From positions 1-28,333 of the forward strand of contig JAMCQI010000020.1 of assembly GCA_023381515.1 (NCBI GenBank): a DNA stretch of 28,333 nucleotides, given 5' to 3'. The DNA is from Chloroflexota bacterium. Lineage in GTDB: Bacteria; Chloroflexota; Anaerolineae; UBA4142. The notes below the pieces were generated by a model, which did not search any database, had not been told where the DNA came from, and was given only the letters and a program-made list of their open reading frames with translations. Positions 8,101-15,609 of this stretch are shown here, one piece after another. The first letter of the stretch is position 1, and every line of letters begins with the position of its first letter. The position numbers and the translations under genes were made by a program.

Positions 8101-9001
8101 CGGCATCATTCTAGGACGCTTTCAGCCCGGTATTGCAGGCTCGCTTGGAAGCGCCGTCTATCGCCCCGAGGATTTTGCCATCGGTTCGCTTCCCGCTCCG
8201 TCTGAAGAAGAGTTCAACGAACTAGTGGGAGCCCCCGCAAAGTTCGCTTACGTGGACTCGAACGGCGGTCGCCACGTCTTTTCTGCAAACGTAGAAAAGA
8301 AACTGTGCGCGCTCGCGGACAACGACGGCATCGTCGTACTGGACGAAGGACACCCGGACGATTTGCCGCGCAAAGTTGAAATCGCGCTGACGTTGATGCT
8401 AGGCGAACAAGGCACGGAGGAAGTGGCCGTCGAGATTGGCGGTGACCTGCGCCGTTTTCTGGAACGCGATTTCTTCCCGAAATGGCACGTCAAATGGTAT
8501 CAAAAGCGCCCCATCTACTGGTTGCTGCAATCGCCGCGCAAAATGTACGGGCTTTACCTTTTCCACGAGCGGATGACCAAAGATACGCTCTTCGTCATCC
8601 AGCGCCGCTACCTCGACCCCAAGATCAATCTTACGAAACAGCTCCTGACGGAGAAACGCGCGGCGGCAAAAGCAGCGTCAGAAGCGCGTGAGCGCCGCGA
8701 ATTAGCAAAAGACGCCGATGAAATTGAAAAACTGCTTGTGGACTTGGAAGAGTTTGCCAAGCACTTGAAGGCAATTACGGATCGCGGTTACGACCCGGAC
8801 ATTGACGACGGCGTCATTCTCAATCTCGCTCCCCTCGCGTCGGTGATTCCGGCGTGGAGGATGGAGCCGCAAAAGTACTGGGACGCGCTCGAACACGGCG
8901 ATTATGATTGGGCGCGCATTGCAATGAAATATTGGCCCCAACGCGTGAAGCGGAAATGCAAGACGGACAAGAGTCTGGCGATCGCGCATGGGTTGGCATG
9001 A
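5084..9001 (+). CDS. pglX: BREX adenine-specific DNA methyltransferase PglX
   Basis: 1305 residues, somewhat long for PglX (usually about 1200). It has the N6-adenine methylase signature: motif I-like LLDPACGTMHFG with D305, and catalytic motif IV NPPYM (N536-Y539). An N-terminal helical region (1-290) includes TPRWIVRFLVENTLGRMW, typical of PglX and type I/II-fused methylases. The C-terminal half would contain target recognition, and the end is charged and helical. In BREX, PglX methylates the host genome at a non-palindromic site to mark self. Bases from about 6690 to 7860 look clearly AT-richer than the flanks, as if the recognition part had been exchanged. ATG 5084 or ATG 5093 are both possible starts. 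The TGA overlaps the next gene's ATG (ATGA). Confidence 0.93.
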   Translation: MRHMFIDSHLSDTDRKAIHDFALDARDLLVSESRDMLEGMYGLKADGKLAPTSRLPNLANDPESQETHARLGRLLDDEVNGGLERREAVDKLVKEVAFTHLNRLVAFKMMEARKLIRQAVSRGKESNGFKFFLADHPDEEERWNSGSRGADVAYRHFLLWQSEQVAREVRVLFDTDNLASRLFPRPTALDRLLKLLNAEALASAWRSPETIGWIYQYFNEREKSDVFERLYKKKQKIRREDIPAATQLFTPRWIVRFLVENTLGRMWVQMHPDSRLKAELRYLVPLEGEIPVEPLKPAKEITLLDPACGTMHFGLVAFDLFAEMYREEIERAGQAGWLAQASVAGEREIPAAIIANNLFGIDIDLRAVQLSALTLYLKAKELDKDAAITDSNLACADVLALNGERLNAFVREMNFNKPAYERMIRALWARLKDINQLGSLLRLEEEIAGLVKQERELYDREGRQPDLFGERARFEGEAAQEEYWDIVEAQLVQAFDEFARRAAQRGSDETLFAGEAVKGLRVLDLMLRRYDCVVTNPPYMGKRNMISALAGLIAESYPNADGDFYTAFLKRNCEFLKPQGRLGMLTIHSFMFISSYERLRAELADVVAIEAICHLGPRTMMDLSNPNAQGFVMFTFRSEPSTSTRSRSQGTYLRLVSYDDKVLAFENALRDRRDTFVVAQSRFDSIEGFPWVYWISDSIRSLFRELPPLREIAAPRQGLHTGDNPRFLRMWWELGITGIGFGYKERAVARNSDKRWFPYMKGGMYRKWYGNQEFVLNWYNDGREIRNLIRDGRLASRPQNADFYFKEGATYTSQTVSDLNLRYLPVGFIFDFSGSCIFPTTLTTSKMLAILNSSFAAFVLRILNPTVSFETGDLARVPMPKSTSKQLDTLVGRCVSLRKSESKQLETAFEFVIPPLWSTSAIALEACSLRLAEVEEQIDDEVYRLYDISAEDRVAIEAELRGSLTADTDDENGSNDENTDVEETNTQQAARITNEELAVRWISYAVGIILGRFQPGIAGSLGSAVYRPEDFAIGSLPAPSEEEFNELVGAPAKFAYVDSNGGRHVFSANVEKKLCALADNDGIVVLDEGHPDDLPRKVEIALTLMLGEQGTEEVAVEIGGDLRRFLERDFFPKWHVKWYQKRPIYWLLQSPRKMYGLYLFHERMTKDTLFVIQRRYLDPKINLTKQLLTEKRAAAKAASEARERRELAKDADEIEKLLVDLEEFAKHLKAITDRGYDPDIDDGVILNLAPLASVIPAWRMEPQKYWDALEHGDYDWARIAMKYWPQRVKRKCKTDKSLAIAHGLA

Positions 9002-10248
9002 GAAGTTCGTCTCTCGGAGGCGTCTCTTTGCAGACTCTCATTTGGAACTCAGATGGCTCGACCCTCGCACACGTACTGGAGACCGAATTGCCATTAGCCA
9101 GTCGCGTTGATATTGCAGTGGCATTCCTTAAACGATCTGGATTCAAGGCGCTCCAAGATCAATTCAAACGCGCGCTGGAACGCGGTTGCGTGTTTCGATT
9201 TGTGATCGGCACTGATTTTTGGGAGACCGACCCTCAGCCAGTCATCTGGTTGATGCGGGAATTCCAATCTTACCCGAATTGCCAATTATTCTTGATGGAA
9301 CAACAGAATGGATCGAACTTCCATCCCAAAGTATATCTACTTGAACGATCGGACTATGTGATTTTGATTGTCGGGTCATCGAACTTGACTGGTGGCGGGT
9401 TGAGCGAAAACTGCGAAGCTGATTTGGTCATCCGCCTCGAACACAAAGGCGCCTTGTTACGCCAAGTGCGTGAATTCTTCGATGAGATGATCAAATCCGG
9501 ACGGGCCCGGCTGGCAAATCCTTTCATAGTGGGGGAGTACGAAAAGCAGTACCGCGTTCACCGAAAATATATCGACTCCGCCCTGGAACGCGCCGAGCAA
9601 AAGGCAAGGACAGTGGTGGGCAGGCTCGTCCAACTCGATGACAAGAAGCTTGGCGCGCTACTAACCCGCTATCTGACCGACGACCGCGAATCTGAGGATC
9701 TGAAGCGCCGACAACATAACTATGAAACCGCGAGAGAGCATTTGGACAGAATAGCATCAGGGCAAACCCGGTCAGAGAAGACATTCAAGACATGCTTTCT
9801 CCCTCTAGTTGCGGGAAGCGGCAGAGAGGGTGCTTGGTATTCAAGTGGACTGTCTCGCAGCAAGAACAGCATCATTGTCCAGTGGCGCGACTTTCGAAGA
9901 GTCGTCCAGTTTATCAAGGCGCATCCAGAAATGGCTCCTGCGCAGCTCTTCGATGAAGGAAGAAAGAGAATTGCCGGCGTCTACGGTTTGGGCGTCAACA
10001 TTTTGACCGAGATCATGAATACATACTATCCGGATCGATGCGCCGTGCTAAACAACAATCCTCGTAGTAGCTTGGAAGCGCTCGGTGCCACGCGCTATCC
10101 CGAGCCGAACAACTTCAAGTGCCAGGACTACGATAGATTCGTTTCCGAGGTCGCGTACATCAAGAGGTTTGGAAGTTTTGCATCGATGGGTCAGGCCGAC
10201 CATTTTCTCAACTACGTCTACTGGCGAGTTGTCAAACGCAAGCGATGA
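8998..10248 (+). CDS. Phospholipase D-fold nuclease-like protein in BREX operon
   Basis: About 416 residues. The N-terminal domain (10-165) has one HxK motif, H109-P-K111, followed by GSSNLTGGGLSENCEADLV (126-144), the PLDc_2 pattern seen in nucleases such as BfiI-type enzymes and helicase-associated PLD proteins. One HKD motif implies a dimeric active site. Residues 175-290 are basic and helical. The C-terminal domain (about 320-416) includes AGVYGLGVNILTEIMNTYYPDRCAVLNNNP, a helical pattern resembling DNA-binding parts of restriction proteins, but I cannot name the family. ATG 8998 overlaps the pglX stop. TTG 9028, with CGGAGG 7 nt upstream, is an equally good start and would shorten the protein by 10 residues. 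It is probably an accessory nuclease of the system. Confidence 0.7.
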   Translation: MRSSSLGGVSLQTLIWNSDGSTLAHVLETELPLASRVDIAVAFLKRSGFKALQDQFKRALERGCVFRFVIGTDFWETDPQPVIWLMREFQSYPNCQLFLMEQQNGSNFHPKVYLLERSDYVILIVGSSNLTGGGLSENCEADLVIRLEHKGALLRQVREFFDEMIKSGRARLANPFIVGEYEKQYRVHRKYIDSALERAEQKARTVVGRLVQLDDKKLGALLTRYLTDDRESEDLKRRQHNYETAREHLDRIASGQTRSEKTFKTCFLPLVAGSGREGAWYSSGLSRSKNSIIVQWRDFRRVVQFIKAHPEMAPAQLFDEGRKRIAGVYGLGVNILTEIMNTYYPDRCAVLNNNPRSSLEALGATRYPEPNNFKCQDYDRFVSEVAYIKRFGSFASMGQADHFLNYVYWRVVKRKR

Positions 10249-10288
10249 GCTTCCGCTCCAACCGAATTCCTCGTATTAGAGGCATCCT

Positions 10289-13200
10289 ATGAAAGAGATT
10301 CGCGAACTCCTGAAGATCGATCTCTCCCAACCCATCGAAGAAGTCATCAAGCTGAGCCAGACGGACGAACACGCCGTCTTCACGGAAATTAGCGAGTATG
10401 TTCCTACGGACAGCATCCGCGACCACTACCGCAGGTTGCTCAAGGCGATCGCGGACTCGCATCCAGAGCCCGAAGAGGGAATCGGCGTTTGGATCTCGGG
10501 CTTCTTTGGCTCGGGCAAGTCGTCGTTCGCAAAGAATCTCGGGTACGTCCTCTCCAACAAGACCGTGTTGGGCAAGCGAGCGGTTGACCTTTTCAACGAA
10601 CGCTTGACCGACAAGCGCATTGCCGAATACATCGATCTGATCAACCAGACGATTCCAACCGAAACCATGATGTTCGACGTTTCGGTCGATCGCGCCACGT
10701 TGAACACCAGCGAACGCCTGGCCGAGGTGATGTATCGGGTACTTTTACGCGAGTTGGATTATGCGGAAGATTGGACGATCGCGAATCTCGAAATGACCTT
10801 GGAAACTGACGGCCGTCTAAACGATTTCGTCGAGCGCTTCGAGCGCAAATACAAAGCGCAGTTCGGCGACAAGAACGGCGCGTACAAGTTACGCCGTAAG
10901 CTAGGTACTCGCCACAGTGAAGCGAGCACCATCCTGAACGAGATGGAACCGACCACGTATCCGCGCGCCGACTCGTGGGCGGGGTCACCCGCTGCGCATT
11001 ACGCGGACATCACCGTGGGAAAACTGGTTCAAGATACCTTTGATTTGATGGCCCGCCGTCGGCCGGGGAAAGCCGCTATCTTCATCATCGACGAAGTCGG
11101 CCAATACGTCGCGCGCAGCGCAGACAAGATTCTGGATTTGCAGGCCGTGGTACGTGAGTTTGGACAGTATGGGCGAAATAGGGTCGTAAAGAATAAAGCC
11201 GTTGCACCGACCTGGGTCGTCGTCACCTCGCAGGAAAAATTGGATGAGGTTGTCGCGGCGATCTCCTCGAAACGCGTCGACCTCGCCAAGCTCCAGGATT
11301 CCTTCAAGTACCACGTCGACCTCGCGCCGGCCGACATCCGCCAAGTAGCCTCGCGCCGCGTCCTGACGAAGACCCCGCAGGGTGAAGCCGAGTTAAGGCG
11401 CGTGTACGCTCAAGCCCAAGGACAGATCAATACATTCTGCAAATTGGAACGGACTACCCGGCGCAATGTTGTGAACGACGACGAGTTTGTGCAATTCTAT
11501 CCGTACCTGCCTCATTACATCGAACTCTCGATTGACATCGTTTCGGGAATCCGGCTTCAAAGACAGGATGCTCCCCGGCATATTGGGGGATCGAATCGAA
11601 CGATCATCAAGCAAGCGTACGAAATGCTCGTCAACGAGCGCACCAACCTCGCCGACAAGCCCATCGGCGCGCTGGTAACTCTCGATCGCATTTACGAATT
11701 GGTCGAGGGAAACTTGTCAAGCGAGACACGCCGTGACATAGGCGTCATCACCTCCAATCTTGCCGGCGATCCCTGGTGCGCCCGCGTGGCCAAGGTCGTC
11801 GCGTTGCTTGAATTCGTGCGCGATTTGCCCCGAACCGAAACGAACATTGCCGCGTTGTTGTACGACAGCGTGGATTCGCCGTCGGCGCTCGAATCGGTCC
11901 ATTCGGCTCTGGCCAAGCTCCTCGAGGGAGAATTCGTCCGCCAGATGGAAGACGGTTACAAGCTCCAAACCCAGCAGGAGAAAAACTGGCAGACCGAGCG
12001 GAATAGTCTGGATCCGAATCGCAAGGCGGAGAACGAAATCAAGCGCGAGGCGTTCGCAGACATATTCAACGACGCGAAACTAAAGACGTACCGGTACGAA
12101 GATTTGCGGACGTTCCGGGTCGGGATCACGGTAGACGACGTAAACGCAGGCGAAGAAGGCTCCCTTACTATTCAGATTTACATCGGCGAAGACGACGACG
12201 ATTATGAACGACTGCGCGATGAAAAAGCGCAGCTTGGCCGCGCGCCCGGCCAGGAAGCCAGCATGTTCTGGGTCCTTCGCCTTTCGGATGAGGCCAAGCG
12301 TGAGATGGTGGAACTGTATCGCTCGCGCGAGATGACCCGGAAGTACAACCAACTCTCCGCCACCAGCGCGCTCTCGTCGGACGAAACTCGATTGCTCAAT
12401 GAAGAAAAGAACGGCGAGAGCAAAGAAAAGGTGCGCCTGCGGGAGAAATTGACCGCGTGTCTTTATACCGGCGTGGGCTATTTCCAAGGCGTCGCCAAGG
12501 AAGGGCCCACCCTAGGGAAAAATGCGGTGGAGGCGGTTCGCGGATACCTGGACTATGCGACCCCATCGCTCTATCCCAAGCTGCGAATGGGCGCGCGCGT
12601 GTTGGATGGTAAGGAGGCCGAGGAAGTGCTCAAGGCGGCGAACCTGATGGCGCTGCCGCAGGTCTTTTACGGTGGCGACGGCGGAACGAATCTGATCGTC
12701 AAACGCGACGGGGATCGTTGGGCGCCTAACGTCGATGCAGAAATAGCGCAAGAAGTGCTCAATTTCATTCGCCGACAACACGCGTACGGCAACAAGGTCA
12801 CCGGCAAGGACCTGGAGAATTTTTTTCAAAGTATGCCGTACGGTTGGGACTATGAGATGGTTCTGCTCATTCTCGCCGTGCTCTTGCGCGCGGGCGCGAT
12901 CGAGGTGACGTTTCAAGGTCGCCGTTTCCGCAATCACCTGGACCCACAAGCCCGTGCGCCGTTCAGTACCAAGGCGAAGCAAGCATTCCGTTCGGCGTCC
13001 TTCGCGCCACGCCAACCGATCGAGCTCAGGACACTAACGGATGCGGTCAAACGCTATGAAGATCTGACCGGACAGGAGGTGGACGTCGAGGAGGCAGCCA
13101 TTGCCTCAGCCATTCAAAAGTGGGCCAGCGAAGAACTCGGCACGCTCGTGCCGCTGAGTGCTCGTCTCAACGCAAATGGTTTGCCCCGCGTGGAAGAACT

Positions 13201-13954
13201 CGACGATTATCGAAGCGCGCTGAACACCATTGCGACAAGTTCGTCGGACGATTGCGTTCGGATTGTGGCCGGCGAAGGGCAGAGCTTAAAGAACCTTCGG
13301 TCGCAAGTCCGCCTGCTCGATCAGGCGACAACCGACCCAGGTCTTCACGCTTTGCGCGCAGCGCGCTTAGCCCTGTCCGAGATGTGGCCCGAGATCCAAG
13401 CCCGCCCGGGCGACGACGAGGATCAAAGTACGCAAGCCGATTTGTTGCGAGCGATTCTATCCGCGCGTGACTTTTACGCAAAACTAGCCGATATCCGGGC
13501 GGCGACCGCGGCGATCGAGCAAGCTTACCGCAGGCGGTATGAAGATCTGCACCTTCGACGCGGCGACGCGTTTCAACAGATCGTCCAAGAAGTATCGGCG
13601 CTGGAAGATTGGAACAGCCTATCGCCCGACGCGCGCGCCCGCGAGATTCTCGCATTGACCCGGCGCGCCGATACCGATCTTGATTTGGCTCCGAGCTCGC
13701 TGGTTTGTCAAACGTGTTCGGCAACCTTGGCCCAGATGGAGTCTGATCTGGCCGCGGCGAGCGGATTGCGCAATCAGGTCACGGCTCGCATTCGCGAACT
13801 GGCCGCGCCCGAAGTCAAGATCGAGCGCGTCCAGGTTGCACAGATGTTTACAGCTGAGTTGGATTCAGAACAAGCCATTAACGATGCAATCGAGAGACTA
13901 CGGGGTCGGCTGCTCGAGCTGTGGAGACAAGGCGTCAAGATCATTCTGGAGTAA
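10289..13954 (+). CDS. brxC: BREX P-loop ATPase BrxC
   Basis: 1221 residues, the normal size for BrxC/PglY-type proteins. Walker A is GFFGSGKSS (G71-S79) and Walker B is AAIFIIDEVGQYV (D268, E269). The rest is helical with long charged stretches (for example 545-590 and 700-730) and a late CQTC pair at C1140/C1143. BrxC is the large ATPase of BREX, required for both methylation and phage exclusion in studied systems, and is thought to work with PglX and PglZ. ATG 10289 follows AGAGG (10278-10282), 40 nt after the PLD-like gene. In canonical type 1 loci brxC precedes pglX; here it follows, with an extra gene between. Confidence 0.93.
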   Translation: MKEIRELLKIDLSQPIEEVIKLSQTDEHAVFTEISEYVPTDSIRDHYRRLLKAIADSHPEPEEGIGVWISGFFGSGKSSFAKNLGYVLSNKTVLGKRAVDLFNERLTDKRIAEYIDLINQTIPTETMMFDVSVDRATLNTSERLAEVMYRVLLRELDYAEDWTIANLEMTLETDGRLNDFVERFERKYKAQFGDKNGAYKLRRKLGTRHSEASTILNEMEPTTYPRADSWAGSPAAHYADITVGKLVQDTFDLMARRRPGKAAIFIIDEVGQYVARSADKILDLQAVVREFGQYGRNRVVKNKAVAPTWVVVTSQEKLDEVVAAISSKRVDLAKLQDSFKYHVDLAPADIRQVASRRVLTKTPQGEAELRRVYAQAQGQINTFCKLERTTRRNVVNDDEFVQFYPYLPHYIELSIDIVSGIRLQRQDAPRHIGGSNRTIIKQAYEMLVNERTNLADKPIGALVTLDRIYELVEGNLSSETRRDIGVITSNLAGDPWCARVAKVVALLEFVRDLPRTETNIAALLYDSVDSPSALESVHSALAKLLEGEFVRQMEDGYKLQTQQEKNWQTERNSLDPNRKAENEIKREAFADIFNDAKLKTYRYEDLRTFRVGITVDDVNAGEEGSLTIQIYIGEDDDDYERLRDEKAQLGRAPGQEASMFWVLRLSDEAKREMVELYRSREMTRKYNQLSATSALSSDETRLLNEEKNGESKEKVRLREKLTACLYTGVGYFQGVAKEGPTLGKNAVEAVRGYLDYATPSLYPKLRMGARVLDGKEAEEVLKAANLMALPQVFYGGDGGTNLIVKRDGDRWAPNVDAEIAQEVLNFIRRQHAYGNKVTGKDLENFFQSMPYGWDYEMVLLILAVLLRAGAIEVTFQGRRFRNHLDPQARAPFSTKAKQAFRSASFAPRQPIELRTLTDAVKRYEDLTGQEVDVEEAAIASAIQKWASEELGTLVPLSARLNANGLPRVEELDDYRSALNTIATSSSDDCVRIVAGEGQSLKNLRSQVRLLDQATTDPGLHALRAARLALSEMWPEIQARPGDDEDQSTQADLLRAILSARDFYAKLADIRAATAAIEQAYRRRYEDLHLRRGDAFQQIVQEVSALEDWNSLSPDARAREILALTRRADTDLDLAPSSLVCQTCSATLAQMESDLAAASGLRNQVTARIRELAAPEVKIERVQVAQMFTAELDSEQAINDAIERLRGRLLELWRQGVKIILE

Positions 13955-13959
13955 CGGCA

Positions 13960-14787
13960 ATGGCTACTCCGCTTGTCGATTTCGAAAGCAACTTCCGCTC
14001 CGCGGAAACTCTGATCAAGGTCTATCGTCTCTTAGAGACGCCAGATGGCCCGCAGACAAAGCACGCCCTAATGGAACGCGTGCGAGAATTGCTGATGGCG
14101 GGCAAAGAAGAAGAGCTGGTTCTGCTGGTGAATGAGCTCTTTTTCGGCGTGATCCGCGAAAATGCCGACATCCGTAATAGCGTCTTCAGACGCGATAATC
14201 TTTGCCTTTTGCTGCGCCAGTCCATCGTCGCCGCCTGTTCTGCAATCGACGTCTACTTTCCCGCTCTGCTCAAGGCAAATCTTCCTCAGATCATCCGTAT
14301 CAAACAGCGGAATTTTCTCCCGAACGACAAGAATACCCGAGATTTCTTGAGAGAGTTCAACTTAACCATGGACGAGACTCTGCGCTTGATGGCGGATCCG
14401 ACACCCGAGCAGGTCTTGGGGGAGTATTTTTTCGAGTACGTGAAGCGGAGGACCTTTTCCACGAGCCAGGGCGTCGGCGTGTCACTTTTGTTCCTCGGGG
14501 CTGACGACGGCTGGACGAAGATCGCGGCGCGTCTTGGAACCAACAAAGAACCCCTCTCCAAGCTGTTCGACAGCCTGGTTAGTCGCCGCAACGATATTGT
14601 TCACCGCGGCGACCGAGGTTCCAAGGATCCAACCGGCGCCATTCAGGACATTAGTTTGTCCTGGGCGTCTAGCCACGTTCAAACTGCCCGCAATGTCGTC
14701 CAGGCGTCTGACGAACTAGTGCGACAAGCTATGGACAGCCTACGTGAAGCAGCTCCCGCCAGCGTTGACAAACTGGCCAGCGCGTGA
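13960..14787 (+). CDS. HEPN-domain protein, putative RNase
   Basis: About 275 residues, helical. The signature SRRNDIVHRGDRG contains R210-NDIV-H215, the Rx4H catalytic motif of HEPN RNases. An earlier helix (LRQSIVAACSAIDVYFPALL, 85-104) matches the first HEPN helix. The fold seems closest to the RiboL-PSP-HEPN type, judged by eye. HEPN proteins commonly act as RNases in toxin-antitoxin, abortive infection and CRISPR systems. It starts 5 nt after the brxC stop (ATG 13960) with weak upstream CTGGAG, so it is almost certainly co-transcribed with brxC. No partner nucleotidyltransferase is adjacent. Acting as an effector fired when BREX senses phage is an inference. Confidence 0.7.
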   Translation: MATPLVDFESNFRSAETLIKVYRLLETPDGPQTKHALMERVRELLMAGKEEELVLLVNELFFGVIRENADIRNSVFRRDNLCLLLRQSIVAACSAIDVYFPALLKANLPQIIRIKQRNFLPNDKNTRDFLREFNLTMDETLRLMADPTPEQVLGEYFFEYVKRRTFSTSQGVGVSLLFLGADDGWTKIAARLGTNKEPLSKLFDSLVSRRNDIVHRGDRGSKDPTGAIQDISLSWASSHVQTARNVVQASDELVRQAMDSLREAAPASVDKLASA

Positions 14788-14814
14788 CTGGGTCCGCCAA
14801 TCCGCGCGGCGAAG

Positions 14815-14842
14815 TTGACAGCGATTGAGAACGGGCTAGACT
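14815..14842 (+). promoter_or_regulatory. Internal promoter of the Phd/PIN pair
   Basis: A consensus -35 TTGACA (14815-14820), 16-bp spacer and -10-like TAGACT (14837-14842) lie in the 91-bp gap between the HEPN gene and the antitoxin. The toxin-antitoxin pair can therefore be transcribed independently of the BREX promoter, and read-through would also feed pglZ and brxL. Confidence 0.5.
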
Positions 14843-14850
14843 ATGTATTT

Positions 14851-14868
14851 AGATATGTTTCTGTATCT
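14851..14868. promoter_or_regulatory. Inverted repeat upstream of the antitoxin, possible autoregulatory operator
   Basis: AGATA (14851-14855) and TATCT (14864-14868) form a 5-bp inverted repeat with an 8-bp spacer just downstream of the predicted -10 and 10 bp before the antitoxin ATG. Phd/YefM antitoxins usually repress their own promoter through such sites. Confidence 0.4.
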
Positions 14869-14878
14869 GAGGTAACAT

Positions 14879-15172
14879 ATGAACAAAATCATCGGCGTCA
14901 CCGAGCTTCAGCGCAAGTTCCGCTCTGTCCTTGACGAGGTGGTAGAACGGCACACGCCGTACATCTTGACGCGCGGCAGCCGCCCCGAGGCCGTTCTCGT
15001 GCCGTACGACCAGTATCTCAAATTTGTACAAGCCGACGAAGCGGGCGTGCTCAGACGCATGGACACAGTTCTCGCGCGAATGGCCGAGGTCAACGCCAAG
15101 TATTCTGACGCGCAAGTCGAAGCCGACTTGAAAGAGGCCACGCGTACTATTCGGTCACGGAAACGGAGATGA
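14879..15172 (+). CDS. Phd/YefM-family antitoxin
   Basis: 97 residues. The N-terminal Phd/YefM fold is clear: VTELQRKFRSVLDEVVERHTPYILTRGSRPEAVLVPYDQYL (7-48), which includes the LTRGsrPeAVLVpydqY element. The C-terminal part is charged and helical (MDTVLARMAEVNAKYSDAQVEADLKE) and would wrap the toxin. GAGG (14869-14872) supports ATG 14879. The stop overlaps the toxin start (ATGA), the usual coupling of antitoxin to toxin. It is expected to bind both the PIN toxin and its own promoter. Confidence 0.82.
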   Translation: MNKIIGVTELQRKFRSVLDEVVERHTPYILTRGSRPEAVLVPYDQYLKFVQADEAGVLRRMDTVLARMAEVNAKYSDAQVEADLKEATRTIRSRKRR

Positions 15173-15609
15173 CCGAGGGCATTTCGGCGATTCGTGCGGT
15201 CGTCGACACGAACATCATGATCCGCGCGCTCATCAAGCCACACGGCACCGTCGGCCCGGTTTTGAGTCAACTCGCACTAGGCAGCTATGTGATTGTCTAT
15301 TCCGAATCAATGCTGGATGAACTGATCGCCAAGTTGGCGCTCCCGCGCATCCGCACCAAGTATGCCATTGACGACGAAAGCACCGAAACCACCGTTGCCC
15401 TTCTGGCTATCCGGGGGGAACTCGTCCGACCCACACGCAATGTCAAGGTATGCCGCGACCCAAAAGACGACATGCTCATAGAAGCGGCTCTCGCTGGGAA
15501 CGCAAGGTACTTGGTGACGGGCGATGAGGACTTGCTTGTTCTGAAGAATTATGAGGCAGTGAGGATCGTGACTCCCCGAACATTCTTGGCGGCATTACTC
15601 CATGGGTAA
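15169..15609 (+). CDS. PIN-domain toxin (PIN_3 type RNase)
   Basis: 146 residues covering one PIN domain. The acidic metal-binding residues are present: VVDTNIMIRAL (D13), SMLDELIAKL (E51), VCRDPKDDMLIEAAL (D97, D100/D101) and YLVTGDEDLL (D119). This matches the family of putative VapC-like toxins with a long PIN_3 domain, which cleave RNA using Mg/Mn ions. It is paired with the upstream Phd/YefM antitoxin. Its 3' end overlaps pglZ by 8 nt, so the pair is fully embedded in the BREX operon rather than beside it. All catalytic acids are intact, so it is probably functional. Confidence 0.82.
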   Translation: MTEGISAIRAVVDTNIMIRALIKPHGTVGPVLSQLALGSYVIVYSESMLDELIAKLALPRIRTKYAIDDESTETTVALLAIRGELVRPTRNVKVCRDPKDDMLIEAALAGNARYLVTGDEDLLVLKNYEAVRIVTPRTFLAALLHG

